Assembly: GCA_903925975.1 (NCBI GenBank) | Contig: CAIYHG010000118.1 | Coordinates: forward strand, 1 to 51,132 | Reading direction: 5' to 3' | Length of the DNA stretch: 51,132 nucleotides | Source: an uncultured Acidobacteriia bacterium | Lineage (GTDB): Bacteria; Acidobacteriota; Terriglobia; Bryobacterales; Bryobacteraceae | Part shown: piece by piece, positions 28,811 to 38,497 of the stretch | Position numbering within the stretch: position 1 is the stretch's first letter | Layout: each line of letters begins with the position of its first letter | Made by a program: the position numbers and the translations under genes | Notes under the pieces: generated by a model | Database searches by the model: none | The model's input: only the letters and a program-made list of their open reading frames with translations | What the model was told of the DNA's origin: nothing

Positions 28811-29418
28811 TGTATCCCCTGCCGCCGCGGCAACGGCTGCGACGGTTGGGTCCAGTGGGAGCTTGAGTTTCGGCCGGGTCAAGACCTGGCCGGGTGTCAG
28901 CTTGCTGCCGGTCGCCTATGCGGCAAATTCGGCCAGGCAGATCTAACTTTCTGGCCGGCTGAACCGATGACTCTTTAGGGCTAGTCCGCTGTCACATGGC
29001 AGCGTACCAAACGTGTTATCGACCGTCGCTAAGTCCGGCGCTAAGATTGCCGGAACACGTAGCCCTTTGGAGTCACTCGATCATAGGTCTTGCCTCTCCT
29101 ATCGTTTGGCTCCAAGGGCCAATATGCGCGCAAAGAAGAGACCGGATTGCCGCGGTGTCCGAATGTTCCTACGGTTTGTGGAATACGAAGCGGTTCAAGA
29201 AATGGGAAGCCGCGCAAACCCGCAAAGCTGCATTTCCCCCAAGAATACCGGGGGTTCCGGCGAAGGCAGACCTTGATTCCGGAGGGAAGGCTGTTCACCA
29301 TCGCTCCGGAACACTCTCCACGTCCGCTCCGGAATCCGCAAAATGGTAAGTACTACCAGCGCCGTTCGTCGATGATATCGGTGGCTTCTAACAAGGCTAA
29401 GTGCTAATTCCCGCGCTG
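28811..29418. other. Non-coding stretch before the receptor pair
   Basis: About 600 bp with no recognised gene. Several short open frames overlap on both strands and none shows a domain or a good ribosome binding site. The right end holds the promoter of the first receptor gene. Confidence 0.4.
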
Positions 29419-29448
29419 TTGACCGTCCTTTAAGCCCGGTGTTACCAT
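29419..29448 (+). promoter_or_regulatory. Sigma-70-like promoter of the first TonB-dependent receptor
   Basis: TTGACC (29419-29424), an 18-bp spacer and TACCAT (29443-29448). The spacer contains GTCC-TTTAAG, matched at the same place in the promoter of the second receptor (33760-33788). The start codon lies about 100 bp further on, leaving a moderate 5' leader. That two independent upstream regions keep this block is the main support. Confidence 0.65.
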
Positions 29449-29550
29449 CCGGTCAACCCATCGCTTTGGGAATTGTTGCTCCATTTACTCTTCAGAGTTT
29501 CCGAACTTCTCTGCTGGAACCCTGAGGAAATTTGCTAGGAGGAAGTGCTC

Positions 29551-32500
29551 TTGAGGGTCAAGAACTATTTGTTTGCCTGCCTATTACTGGCTGCCTGCGC
29601 AATGCTAGGTTTTAGCCAAAACTACGGAAGCGTCGGCGGCTCGGTCAAGGACCAATCCGGGGCCGTTGTCCCCGGTGCATCCGTCGTCGTCACAAACACT
29701 GCTACAGGAACGGCCACTCGGGTCTCGAGTTTGGCCGATGGAAAATATCTGGTTAACGCTTTGCAGCCCGGCACCTATCAGCTTGCCGTGGAGGCAGAGG
29801 GCTTCAAGAAGTACCTCACATCGGGCTTCGAAATCCACGTGTCTGACAACGTGACGATCGACGTACCCCTGGAAGTTGGCGGGGCCGCCGAATCGATCAC
29901 CGTCACGGCGGAAGCTCCCATGCTTCGCGTTGCCGACGTGCAGACCGGCGAAGTTATCGACAACAACTTCATCAAGAACATGCCCCAGTTGAACCGCGAC
30001 CCGTTCGCCCTGGCGTCTCTGTCGGGCAACGTGCAGGGTTCGGGCAGCACATTGCAGCTCAACGGCGGCCGCACCAGCGGCGCTGACTACTTCATTGATG
30101 GCGGCTCCGTGAACACCGGCCGGTCGAACCGGCGCGCCAACGTAGCTCCCTCGATGGATGCCGTGGCTGAGTTCAAGGTGGTCACTTCGGGTATTTCGGC
30201 CGAGTTCGGCCGCATTTCGGGCGGCTACATCACGCTCGTTACCAAGTCCGGTTCCAACGAGTACCACGGCAGCGTGTATGAATACATGTTCAACGACATG
30301 TTCAACGCCAATACGTGGGCTCAGAACTCGATCGGCGCCAAGAAGGCTCACTTCCGTCAGAACGATTACGGATTCACATTCGGCGGTCCCGTCACGATTC
30401 CGAAGATCTACAACGGCAAGAACAAGACCTTCTTCTTCGCGGACAACGAATACTACAAAAGAACCAACGCTGGCACGATCAACCTGAACAGCGTCCCCAC
30501 CGATCTGGAGCGTGCCGGTGATTTCACCCAGACGCTTTACCAGAGCAAGTACTACCCCGGCTACGAGCCGTACGGAGCGCAGGTTTTCAACTCGACCAAG
30601 GGCTTGTGGCAGCGCACCGATCTCATCGGCGGCGACGGAAAGCACATTAATCCGGCCCTGATCTCTCCGGTCAGTAAGGCGCTTCTGGCCTTGGTTCCGG
30701 CGTCCAACCGCGCTTCGAATGCGGGCAGCAGCAGCTATAACAACTATCAGTGGGCCAACACGAGCGAGACGAACAATTTCCGGTTCGGCATTCGCATGGA
30801 CCACACCATCACGGAGTCGCAACGCATTAACCTGCGGTACACGACGTATTCGAGCGACCAGGCCACTACGCCGACGATGAACACGCCGCTGTACACCAGC
30901 AACGTGAACAACGCCGACGGCGGCCTCAACGGAACGCTGAACTACACGTGGAGCGTCACGCCCACCACCATCCTGGACGTAAAGGGTTCGGTGACGCATG
31001 CGCCGAGTTTCACCGGCGCCACGCATCCTTCCGATTTCAGCAATTCGTTCCTGCCGGCTGTGTTTGCACAGTACCAAGGCACGAACACCACGCCCAACAT
31101 CCAGAATTCCTTCATGGGAGCCACCGCGTGGGCCCAGGCCGGAACCTCGGCCGTCACGAACTCGACCACGTACAACGTCTCCGCGTCGATCACGAAGGTC
31201 CGCACTTCGCACACCCTGAAGATCGGCGGCGAGACTCGGCGTTACTACGACAACTACATCACTGCCGGCGGCTCCGACGTGATGAACTTCAACGGAAACC
31301 AGGTCGCGCAGTTCCAGGGCGATTGGGGAGTAGGCGCAGCGGAAGGCCGCACGAACGGCATGATGGGCTTCCTGCTTGGAATCAACGACCGGCTCAACAT
31401 CGCCAAGCCCACCACCCGCGCCATGCAAACGACCTACCTTGGGTTCTACGTCCAGGACGACTGGAAGCTCACCCCGAAGTTGACCGTAAACCTGGGCGTG
31501 CGCTACGACAACGAGCGGCCCACCACGGAGCGCTCGGACAAGCTGTTCTTCTGGGATCCGAACTACCCGTCGATGTACACCATCAACTCGGGATTCGATT
31601 GGAATACCGAAGTGAAGAAGGTGGGTCTGGACCCGGCGACAGTGCCCGTGCCCAGCTGGTGGACGAACAAGAAGTTCGCTAACGGCGCGGTGATGGTCAC
31701 CAATTCCTCGGCATACCCGCACCGTTCGCCTCAGATTGTCAACAACAAGGAATTCGCGCCGCGCATTGGCTTCGCCTACCAGGCGAACCAAAAGACGGTC
31801 ATCCGCGCCTACGGCGGCAAGATGTACCTGCCGACCACGGGCAACCCGCAAAGTTATGCCACCAGCAACAGCAACGTGGCACTGTCCGACCAGGCGTTTG
31901 CCGGCTGGCACACGTCGACCGACGGCGGGCGGACCTACATTTCGACCTGGGCAAATCCGTTTGCGCTGCCGGCCTTCTACAGCGGCTACACGCGCGACCT
32001 CAAAACCATTAACCAACAGAGCTCGCTCGATCCCGGCGCCAGCGCCGTGAACCAGAAGTGCCAAATGCCTACTGAGTACAGCTACTCCATCGATATGCAG
32101 CGGCAGTTGCCGATGAACATCGTGGTGCAGGTAGGGTACTCGGCGCTTCGCGGCTTCGGCCTGCTGGCCACCAATTTGGTGAGCCACTATCCGGCGGAAC
32201 TTCTGCAACCGCAGTATGCGGCCATGATGCAGAAGTTCATGATTTCCCCGAACGCGGGGCAGACGCTCGAAACCACCATTACCGGCACAACTCAGCCGGT
32301 CGGTTTGCTGCAGTATGATTACCCGTACTATGGACGCGTCAGCGTGTCCGGTCTGAACCTGGGCCGTTCCCGTTATGACGGGTACAATTTCCGCATCGAA
32401 CGCCGGTTCGCGCAGGGCTTCTCGGCCCTCATGAACTACACGCACGGGCGGTTGGTGGACGACGTCGGCGGCGCGGATGGACAAGGCGCCAAGACGGTTC

Positions 32501-33201
32501 AGTCGGTTGACGATTATCACAAGGTGTGGGGAACCAGCTCCATGGACCGCACGCACAACGTGAACATCGCTTACACCTATGAGTTCCCGTTCGGCAAGGG
32601 CAAGAAGTTCATGGGCAAGCCCGGCAACTTCGCGATGAAGGTTATCGACGGAGTGGTCGGCGGCTGGACGCTCGCCGGCAACTTCTCGTACCGCAGCGGC
32701 AACCCGATCACTCTGACGGGCAGCAGTGCCAGCAACGTGAACAACGGCGTGATCAAGGTGAACCAGACTTGGGGCAGCTACGCGAGCAGCGACCACAATC
32801 TAATCTCCCCGAGCTTCCAGAACTTCAACCAGGTGCTGACGGGAGCACTGCAGTCGTATGACACTCCCACGTTTGGCAATTGCGCCAGCACCAGCACAAC
32901 GCTCCGCTATCTCAACCCCTGTAAGGTCGTGACGGCGCAGGCGTTCGTCTCGGGCAATCTTCCTCCCAACCAGGACGATATCCGGAACCCCGGCAACTAC
33001 ACGATGGACATGTCGCTGAGCAAGAACTTCCGGCTCAGCGAAGGACGCTACCTGCAGATTCGCGCGGAAGGGCAGAATGCCTGGAACGTGCGCGGTCTCG
33101 GGAACGTGAACTCCTCCATCGGCACCCCGCAATATGGACTGATCACCACGGCCGGCAACACGCCGCGGCAGATTCAGCTTTCAGCCCGTATTAACTTCTA
33201 A
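29551..33201 (+). CDS. TonB-dependent receptor, Oar-like, with carboxypeptidase-regulatory domain (copy 1)
   Basis: A 1,216-residue outer membrane receptor. The start is TTG 29551, eight bases after GGAGG, and it aligns with the GTG of the paralogue; a GTG at 29545 is too close to the ribosome binding site. Order of parts: signal peptide to about residue 24, a CarboxypepD-regulatory-like Ig domain (NYGSVGGSVKDQSGAVVPGA to about 110), plug domain (about 115-240, with QLNGGRTSGADYFIDGGSVN), then a large beta-barrel ending in aromatic ARINF. Acidobacteria use this family to import large or scarce nutrients, often saccharides, with TonB energy. It forms a tandem pair with the next gene. The substrate is unknown. 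Confidence 0.92.
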   Translation: MRVKNYLFACLLLAACAMLGFSQNYGSVGGSVKDQSGAVVPGASVVVTNTATGTATRVSSLADGKYLVNALQPGTYQLAVEAEGFKKYLTSGFEIHVSDNVTIDVPLEVGGAAESITVTAEAPMLRVADVQTGEVIDNNFIKNMPQLNRDPFALASLSGNVQGSGSTLQLNGGRTSGADYFIDGGSVNTGRSNRRANVAPSMDAVAEFKVVTSGISAEFGRISGGYITLVTKSGSNEYHGSVYEYMFNDMFNANTWAQNSIGAKKAHFRQNDYGFTFGGPVTIPKIYNGKNKTFFFADNEYYKRTNAGTINLNSVPTDLERAGDFTQTLYQSKYYPGYEPYGAQVFNSTKGLWQRTDLIGGDGKHINPALISPVSKALLALVPASNRASNAGSSSYNNYQWANTSETNNFRFGIRMDHTITESQRINLRYTTYSSDQATTPTMNTPLYTSNVNNADGGLNGTLNYTWSVTPTTILDVKGSVTHAPSFTGATHPSDFSNSFLPAVFAQYQGTNTTPNIQNSFMGATAWAQAGTSAVTNSTTYNVSASITKVRTSHTLKIGGETRRYYDNYITAGGSDVMNFNGNQVAQFQGDWGVGAAEGRTNGMMGFLLGINDRLNIAKPTTRAMQTTYLGFYVQDDWKLTPKLTVNLGVRYDNERPTTERSDKLFFWDPNYPSMYTINSGFDWNTEVKKVGLDPATVPVPSWWTNKKFANGAVMVTNSSAYPHRSPQIVNNKEFAPRIGFAYQANQKTVIRAYGGKMYLPTTGNPQSYATSNSNVALSDQAFAGWHTSTDGGRTYISTWANPFALPAFYSGYTRDLKTINQQSSLDPGASAVNQKCQMPTEYSYSIDMQRQLPMNIVVQVGYSALRGFGLLATNLVSHYPAELLQPQYAAMMQKFMISPNAGQTLETTITGTTQPVGLLQYDYPYYGRVSVSGLNLGRSRYDGYNFRIERRFAQGFSALMNYTHGRLVDDVGGADGQGAKTVQSVDDYHKVWGTSSMDRTHNVNIAYTYEFPFGKGKKFMGKPGNFAMKVIDGVVGGWTLAGNFSYRSGNPITLTGSSASNVNNGVIKVNQTWGSYASSDHNLISPSFQNFNQVLTGALQSYDTPTFGNCASTSTTLRYLNPCKVVTAQAFVSGNLPPNQDDIRNPGNYTMDMSLSKNFRLSEGRYLQIRAEGQNAWNVRGLGNVNSSIGTPQYGLITTAGNTPRQIQLSARINF

Positions 33202-33222
33202 CCCCGTATTACAGAGCCCCCC

Positions 33223-33253
33223 TGGGCATGCTGCCGCCCGGCAGCATGCCCCA
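33223..33253 (+). terminator. GC-rich hairpin after receptor copy 1
   Basis: GGGCATGCTGCCG (33224-33236) pairs with CGGCAGCATGCCC (33239-33251), perfect but with a very tight loop. No T run follows, so it may be a weak terminator or a 3' stability element. The stem sequence recurs in the terminator after copy 2. Confidence 0.6.
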
Positions 33254-33759
33254 GGACAGGGGGCACGCCGGGCTAGACCGCAGGCCTTTCTACCTCCCTC
33301 CTTTTTCGTTTCCCTTGCCCGATCAAGCGTTTCGCGGCGGGTCGATTCCGGCACAGCGTCGGCGCCTGCCGGAGATGGGATTGTCACAACAGCCTATTGT
33401 GCCCCCGGCGAACTGGAAGCCCAACCTATTGTGTCCGGCATGGCAAGATCGGCTTTCTCCGACAGGGTCATCAGTGACACGGCCTATTACCCCTACTCCT
33501 CCGAAATCCCCCGGTTTTTCCGGTAAAGTGCGAAGAAAGCCCGCCCGTTTGAGCTCTTTTCACGAATCCTACCTGATAGCTCAGTGGCGCCCCGGTTGCC
33601 CGCGCCGTACTTCCGGAAGCGGTCCAGCAAGCGAGACCTTATAACTCCGATATCTCCGGCATAACGCCCGTCACACGTACTGGATGATACTGCTGCAGCT
33701 TCGCCCGCATTGAAACTAAAAGGCTTAGCTGGGGACGCTAGTCGTAACTCCCATTTCTA
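33254..33759. other. Spacer between the two receptor genes, no gene supported
   Basis: About 500 bp. An open frame at 33228-33644 has low-complexity Pro/Arg-rich composition and starts inside the hairpin, so I do not count it. The nonamer CCTATTGTG occurs twice near 33390-33430 with no clear meaning. Confidence 0.4.
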
Positions 33760-33788
33760 TTGACGGTCCCTTAAGGCAGTGGTAATAT
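33760..33788 (+). promoter_or_regulatory. Sigma-70-like promoter of receptor copy 2
   Basis: TTGACG (33760-33765), a 17-bp spacer and TAATAT (33783-33788), close to consensus. The spacer carries GTCCCTTAAGG, equivalent to the GTCCTTTAAG in the promoter of copy 1. The GTG start is 79 bp further on, with GGAGG eight bases before it. Confidence 0.75.
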
Positions 33789-33866
33789 CCTCTCGTCGCA
33801 ATAGCCCATTCGAGTAACAAACGTCCGCTTTGCTGAAGCCCTGGGATCAATAAGGAGGAAGGTCTC

Positions 33867-36800
33867 GTGAGGATGAAAACTATCTGGTGTGTCTGCTTAT
33901 TGCTGGCTGCCTGCGCGACGCTAGGTTTTGGCCAGAACTACGGAACTGTTGGCGGCACGGTCAAGGATCAATCCGGAGCCGTTGTACCGGGCGCCGCGGT
34001 CGTCGTGACGAACACGGCGACAGGGACTGTCAGTCGGGTCAGTAGCTTGGCCGATGGCAAGTTCCTGGTGAACGCGTTGCAGCCCGGCACCTATCAATTG
34101 GCCGTGGATGCGGCCGGATTCAAGAAGTACCTGACATCCGGTTTCGAAGTCCACGTGGCTGACAACGTCATGATCGACGTTCCCCTGGAGGTTGGCGGGG
34201 GCGCCGAATCCGTCACGGTAACGGCGGAAGCCCCCATGCTGCGCGTCGCCGACGTGCAAACCGGTGAAATTGTTGACAACAACTTCATCAAGAACATGCC
34301 CCAGTTGAACCGGAACCCGTTCGCGCTGGTTGCCCTCTCCGGCAACGTGCAGGGATCTGGCGACACTCTGACGCTGAACGGCGGGCGTACCAGCGCCACT
34401 GACTACTACATCGATGGCGGCGTCGTGAACACCGGCCGGTCGAACCGCCGGGCTAACGTCACCCCCTCCATGGATGCCGTGGCCGAGTTCAAGGTGGTCA
34501 CCTCGGGTATTTCGGCCGAGTTCGGCCGCATCTCGGGCGGGTACGTCACGTTGGTGACGAAATCGGGTTCCAACGACTACCACGGGAGCATGTATGAATA
34601 CATGTTCAACGACATGTTCAACGCCAACTCCTGGCAGCAGAACGGGATCGGCGCCAAGAAGGCGCATTTCCGCCAGAACGATTACGGATTCACGCTCGGC
34701 GGGCCGGTCGTGATTCCGAAAATCTACAGCGGCAAGAACAAGACCTTCTTCTTCGTGGATAACGAATACTACAAGAGGACGAACGCGGGGACCATCAGCC
34801 TGCAAGGCGTTCCGACGCCCCTCGAACGGGCCGGGGACTACACCCAGACCCTTTACAACGGAAAATACTACCCGGCTTACGACCCGTACGGGCCGCAAGT
34901 CTACAATGCCAGCAAGGGATTGTGGGAGCGGACCGGACTCTTGGGCGGCGACGGGAAGCACGTTCCCGCGGGCCTGATCGATTCGACATCGGTCGCCCTC
35001 CTGAAGTTCGTCCCGGCGGCTAACCGGGCGCCGCAGGCGAACAGCAGCAGCCAGAACAACTATGGCCATGAGTCGTCGAGCAGTTCAGACAACTTCCGGT
35101 TCGGCGTCAGGATGGATCAGAACCTGACGGAATCGCAGCGCTTGAACCTGAGGTACACGAACTATTCGCAGAACACGTCTACCTTGCCTACCTCGGAAAA
35201 CCCCCTGTATACGAGTAGCGTGAGTGCGAGCGATGGCGGACTGAATGCGAACTTGAACTATACCTGGAGCATCCAGCCCACGCTGATCCTGGACCTGAAA
35301 GGCTCGGTGACGCATAACCCCACCTTCTCGGGCAACACGCATGCGGCAGGCTTCAGCAACTCGTATCTGCCGGCTATCTACGCGCAGTACCTGGGCCCGG
35401 ACGACATTCCGTCCATCAACAACACGTTCATGAACGGGACCGCCATAGGCCAGCCCGGCAGTTCGTCGACTACGAACTCGACCACCTATGCTTTCAGCGG
35501 TTCGCTGACCAAGGTGCGGACGTCGCACACCCTGAAGATCGGCGGCGAGCACAGGCGGTATTACGACAACTTCTACTCTGGCGGCGGCTCCAGCAACGTC
35601 GTCCAATTCATGTACAACCAGGTCGCTCAGTTCCAGGGCGACTGGGGCCTGGGCGCGGCTGAAGGACGTACCACCGCGATGGCGGCGATGCTGCTCGGCA
35701 CGAATAGCCGCAATAACATTGCCAAGCCGACCACTCGGGCCATGAACACCAACTACTTCGGGTTGTTCATCCAGGACGACTGGAAGCTCAGCTCGAAGTT
35801 GACCGTGAACCTGGGCGTGCGGTACGACAACGAGCGGCCCACCACGGAGCGAATGGACAAGCTGTATTTCTGGAATCCGGACCATGCGAGCTTGTTCCCG
35901 ATCATCGCAGGGTACGACCTCCCGACCGAGCTACGAAAGGTAGGCCTCGACCCGGCGGCGGTTCCTATACCGGATTGGTGGACGAAGAAGGGCTTCAAGG
36001 CTGGGTCGGTGGGCATCGCCGGCACGCCGGATTTCCCCGGCAGATCGCCGCAGATTCTCAACAACATGCAGTTTGCGCCGCGCATCGGCTTCGCCTTCCA
36101 GGCGGACCGGAAGACCGTGATCCGCGCCTACGGCGGCAAGATGTACCTGCCGACCACGGGCAACGCGAACAGCTACGCGACCAGCAACAGCAACGTGGCG
36201 CTTTCGGACCAGGCCATCGCGGGCTGGCACGCATCCACCGACGGCGGCCGGAACTATATCTCCAGTTGGAAAACCCCGTTCCCGCTGGCCTCGATGTTCA
36301 CCAAGTATTCGAAAGATCTCATGACGGTGAACCAACAGAGCTCGATCGATCCCGGGCCGAACGTGGTGAACCGCAAGTTGGCCATGCCGCGCGAATACAC
36401 CTATTCGATCGACATTCAGCGGCAGTTACCCTTCAATTTGGTCACACAGGTCGGCTATACGGCGAACCGCGGCTACGGCCTGCTCGCCACGAATCTGGAA
36501 AGCCACTACCCGGCCCCTCTTCTGAAACCGCAGTACGCGGCGGCGATGCAGACGTTTGTGAAGTCGCCGAACGCGGGGGAAACCCTGGAAACGACGATTA
36601 CGGGTACAAATCAGCCGTACGGCTTGCTCATGTATGACTTTCCGTATTATGGCCGCCTCCAGGTATCCGGTCTGAACTTGGGCCGGTCCCGGTACGATGC
36701 GCTCAATGTCCGGCTAGAGAAGCGCATGTCGCAGGGCCTTTCGGTGCTGCTGAACTACACGCGCGGCCACCTGGTGGACGACGTGGGGGGCGCCGACGGA

Positions 36801-37550
36801 GCGAACAGTAAGAGCGTTCAGTCGATTGACGACTACCACAAGGTGTGGGGTCTCAGCTCCGCGGACCGCAAGCACAGCGTGAACCTCGCCTATACGTTCG
36901 AGTTCCCCTTCGGAAGGGGCAAGAAGCTGCTGGGCAAGCCCAGCAATTTTGCCATGAAGGCTCTCGACGCGGTGGTTGGCGGCTGGGTGCTGGCCGGCAA
37001 CTTCTCGTGGCGCAGCGGCGCCCCGATCGGTATGACGGGAAGCACCAACAGCAACATCAACAACGGCGTGATCAAGGTGAACCAGACCTGGGCTAACTAT
37101 TCAGATGGGGCCGGAAAAGTGGACACAGCAGGGACCGCCGACCACAATCTGGTCATGCCCGGTTTCAAGGACCTGAATCAGGTCTTGATTGGCCCGTTGC
37201 AGTCGTACGACACTCCCACGTTTGGCGACTGCTCAAAGACGAGCACAACCCAACGCTATCTGAATCCCTGTAAGGTTCTGCCTGCACAGGCGTGGTATTC
37301 CGGCACCATCGACCCGCTCAGGGACGAATACCGGAACGCGGGTAACTATACGATGGACATGTCGCTGATGAAGAACTTCCGAATCAAGGAAGGAGTCACA
37401 TTCCAGTTCCGCGCGGAAGGGCAGAATGCCTGGAACATACGCGGTTTGGGCGGCGTGTCAGCGTCGGCCGGCAGTCCTGGCTACGGCTTGATCACCTCGG
37501 CGGGCAACACGGCGAGGCAGATCCAGCTTTCGGCGCGTATTAACTTCTAA
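33867..37550 (+). CDS. TonB-dependent receptor, Oar-like (copy 2, paralogue of copy 1)
   Basis: A 1,227-residue paralogue of the preceding receptor, similar along its whole length and nearly identical in long stretches (for example KTVIRAYGGKMYLPTTGN and SGISAEFGRISGGY). Layout is the same: signal peptide, carboxypeptidase-regulatory domain, plug, barrel, C-terminal ARINF. Differences concentrate in presumed extracellular loops, for instance around residues 360-400, 590-610 and 1,090-1,105, which suggests divergence in ligand preference. The GTG start has GGAGG at good spacing. A strong intrinsic terminator follows, so this gene is probably a separate transcript or the end of one. Confidence 0.92.
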   Translation: MRMKTIWCVCLLLAACATLGFGQNYGTVGGTVKDQSGAVVPGAAVVVTNTATGTVSRVSSLADGKFLVNALQPGTYQLAVDAAGFKKYLTSGFEVHVADNVMIDVPLEVGGGAESVTVTAEAPMLRVADVQTGEIVDNNFIKNMPQLNRNPFALVALSGNVQGSGDTLTLNGGRTSATDYYIDGGVVNTGRSNRRANVTPSMDAVAEFKVVTSGISAEFGRISGGYVTLVTKSGSNDYHGSMYEYMFNDMFNANSWQQNGIGAKKAHFRQNDYGFTLGGPVVIPKIYSGKNKTFFFVDNEYYKRTNAGTISLQGVPTPLERAGDYTQTLYNGKYYPAYDPYGPQVYNASKGLWERTGLLGGDGKHVPAGLIDSTSVALLKFVPAANRAPQANSSSQNNYGHESSSSSDNFRFGVRMDQNLTESQRLNLRYTNYSQNTSTLPTSENPLYTSSVSASDGGLNANLNYTWSIQPTLILDLKGSVTHNPTFSGNTHAAGFSNSYLPAIYAQYLGPDDIPSINNTFMNGTAIGQPGSSSTTNSTTYAFSGSLTKVRTSHTLKIGGEHRRYYDNFYSGGGSSNVVQFMYNQVAQFQGDWGLGAAEGRTTAMAAMLLGTNSRNNIAKPTTRAMNTNYFGLFIQDDWKLSSKLTVNLGVRYDNERPTTERMDKLYFWNPDHASLFPIIAGYDLPTELRKVGLDPAAVPIPDWWTKKGFKAGSVGIAGTPDFPGRSPQILNNMQFAPRIGFAFQADRKTVIRAYGGKMYLPTTGNANSYATSNSNVALSDQAIAGWHASTDGGRNYISSWKTPFPLASMFTKYSKDLMTVNQQSSIDPGPNVVNRKLAMPREYTYSIDIQRQLPFNLVTQVGYTANRGYGLLATNLESHYPAPLLKPQYAAAMQTFVKSPNAGETLETTITGTNQPYGLLMYDFPYYGRLQVSGLNLGRSRYDALNVRLEKRMSQGLSVLLNYTRGHLVDDVGGADGANSKSVQSIDDYHKVWGLSSADRKHSVNLAYTFEFPFGRGKKLLGKPSNFAMKALDAVVGGWVLAGNFSWRSGAPIGMTGSTNSNINNGVIKVNQTWANYSDGAGKVDTAGTADHNLVMPGFKDLNQVLIGPLQSYDTPTFGDCSKTSTTQRYLNPCKVLPAQAWYSGTIDPLRDEYRNAGNYTMDMSLMKNFRIKEGVTFQFRAEGQNAWNIRGLGGVSASAGSPGYGLITSAGNTARQIQLSARINF

Positions 37551-37565
37551 GTTTGCAGGACCCTC

Positions 37566-37608
37566 CGGGCATGCTGCCGCTACCTGCGGCGGCATGCCCG
37601 TTTTTTTT
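37566..37608 (+). terminator. Intrinsic terminator after receptor copy 2
   Basis: A 15-pair stem (37566-37580 with 37586-37600, one G-T), a five-base loop and a run of eight T (37601-37608). This is a strong Rho-independent terminator. The stem core GGGCATGCTGCCG is shared with the hairpin after copy 1. Confidence 0.93.
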
Positions 37609-38197
37609 GGGCGCTGCGGGATAAAACCGGCAAAGGTTCGGCGAACTTCAGGCGGAAACGGCAAACGGGCAGCAGCCCCATTACCCCCGGATTCCGCGGC
37701 CCCGGTTCCCGCCACTTCGCCTTCTCCAATTCCCGGATGCACGTCTGACTCGAACAGGAGTTATAAGCAGGAGTATCTTCCCCGGCCTGACCCCAGCGGC
37801 CACCGCCTCAGCAGTTAGCGCTGTTAAGAAAGCATCTAATTGGGCCACGGCCGGGGGACGCCGAAGGGGCCGGCGCTGTTGTCAACTTCACCCATACATT
37901 AGGCAAGAAGCACAGCATGATTATGGTAAATTGAGGGATAACGGACAACGTGCCTCCACCCAAGGAGATTTTTGCGCGCGATGGCGAGCTGCGGCCGATC
38001 GGGGCCAATCGCGCGCACTGGATTCGCATGAATCAGAGCTTGTTCGGAACGGACGACGGCGCAAACTCTGCCGTAACCGCTGCGCCGGCGATGGCGTATG
38101 TAGCCCTCCACTCTCCCGCGCCCGCAAACATAACTATCGAAGCGGTTTGGTTGCCCCCGGCCGTGATTGCCTGCGAGCACTCGGAACGGAGGCTTTC
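37609..38197. other. Region between the receptor pair and the unknown secreted protein; possible gene debris
   Basis: No intact gene is recognised. A plus-strand frame from GTG 37950 to the TGA at 38199 (83 residues, PPPKEIFARDGELRPIGANR near its start) has plausible composition but no family I know. Its stop overlaps the GTG of the next short frame as GTGA. It may be a decayed gene. Confidence 0.35.
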
Positions 38198-38497
38198 GTG
38201 ACGTTCCAACGCCGGTCATGCGCCGAGGTGCAGGGCCGCCAGTTCGTATTCCCCAAAGCGGCAGGGGCCGCTGGACGGGTCCGCACGGAACTGGAAGGGT
38301 TTGGGAGCACGCCGACGGATTACGGCATTCAGGTGGAGAGCGGCAAGACGGGGACGGGTGCGAGGGTCGCGTCCGCTCGGCCCCTGGCCAATGCCGTGTT
38401 CCGGTCCGCCGCAAAGCCCGTTCGTCCGGAGGCCTATATTCACGCCGGCGTCAAGCCGGGGCAGGAGTCCAAATGGCGAATCACGTACGATTACTAA
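38198..38497 (+). pseudogene. C-terminal fragment related to the adjacent unknown secreted protein
   Basis: A 99-residue frame whose sequence aligns with the C-terminal third of the protein encoded next door. EVQGRQFVFPKAAGAAG matches EIRGQKIAYLKPLQNQD, EGFGSTPTDYGIQVESGKTG matches AGFGADPKDYDFRIENRKLG, and GQESKWRITYDY matches GQEFTWKYTYSYY. The N-terminal two thirds and the signal peptide are missing, so it looks like the remnant of a tandem copy. Oddly, a good ribosome binding site (GGAGG, five bases before GTG 38198) remains, so a short product is not excluded. It overlaps the start of the full-length gene. Confidence 0.65.

Noticed and set aside
29605..32796. A 1,063-residue open frame antisense to the first receptor gene
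   Set aside because: It mirrors the codon pattern of the receptor in GC-rich DNA, is Val/Arg/His-rich with no domain, and the receptor on the other strand is certain.
33228..33644. A 138-residue frame between the receptors
   Set aside because: It starts within the hairpin after copy 1 and has a Pro/Arg-rich chance composition.
37950..38201. An 83-residue frame that could be a real gene coupled to the following fragment
   Set aside because: Plausible composition, but poor ribosome binding site spacing and no family known to me; noted only as possible debris.
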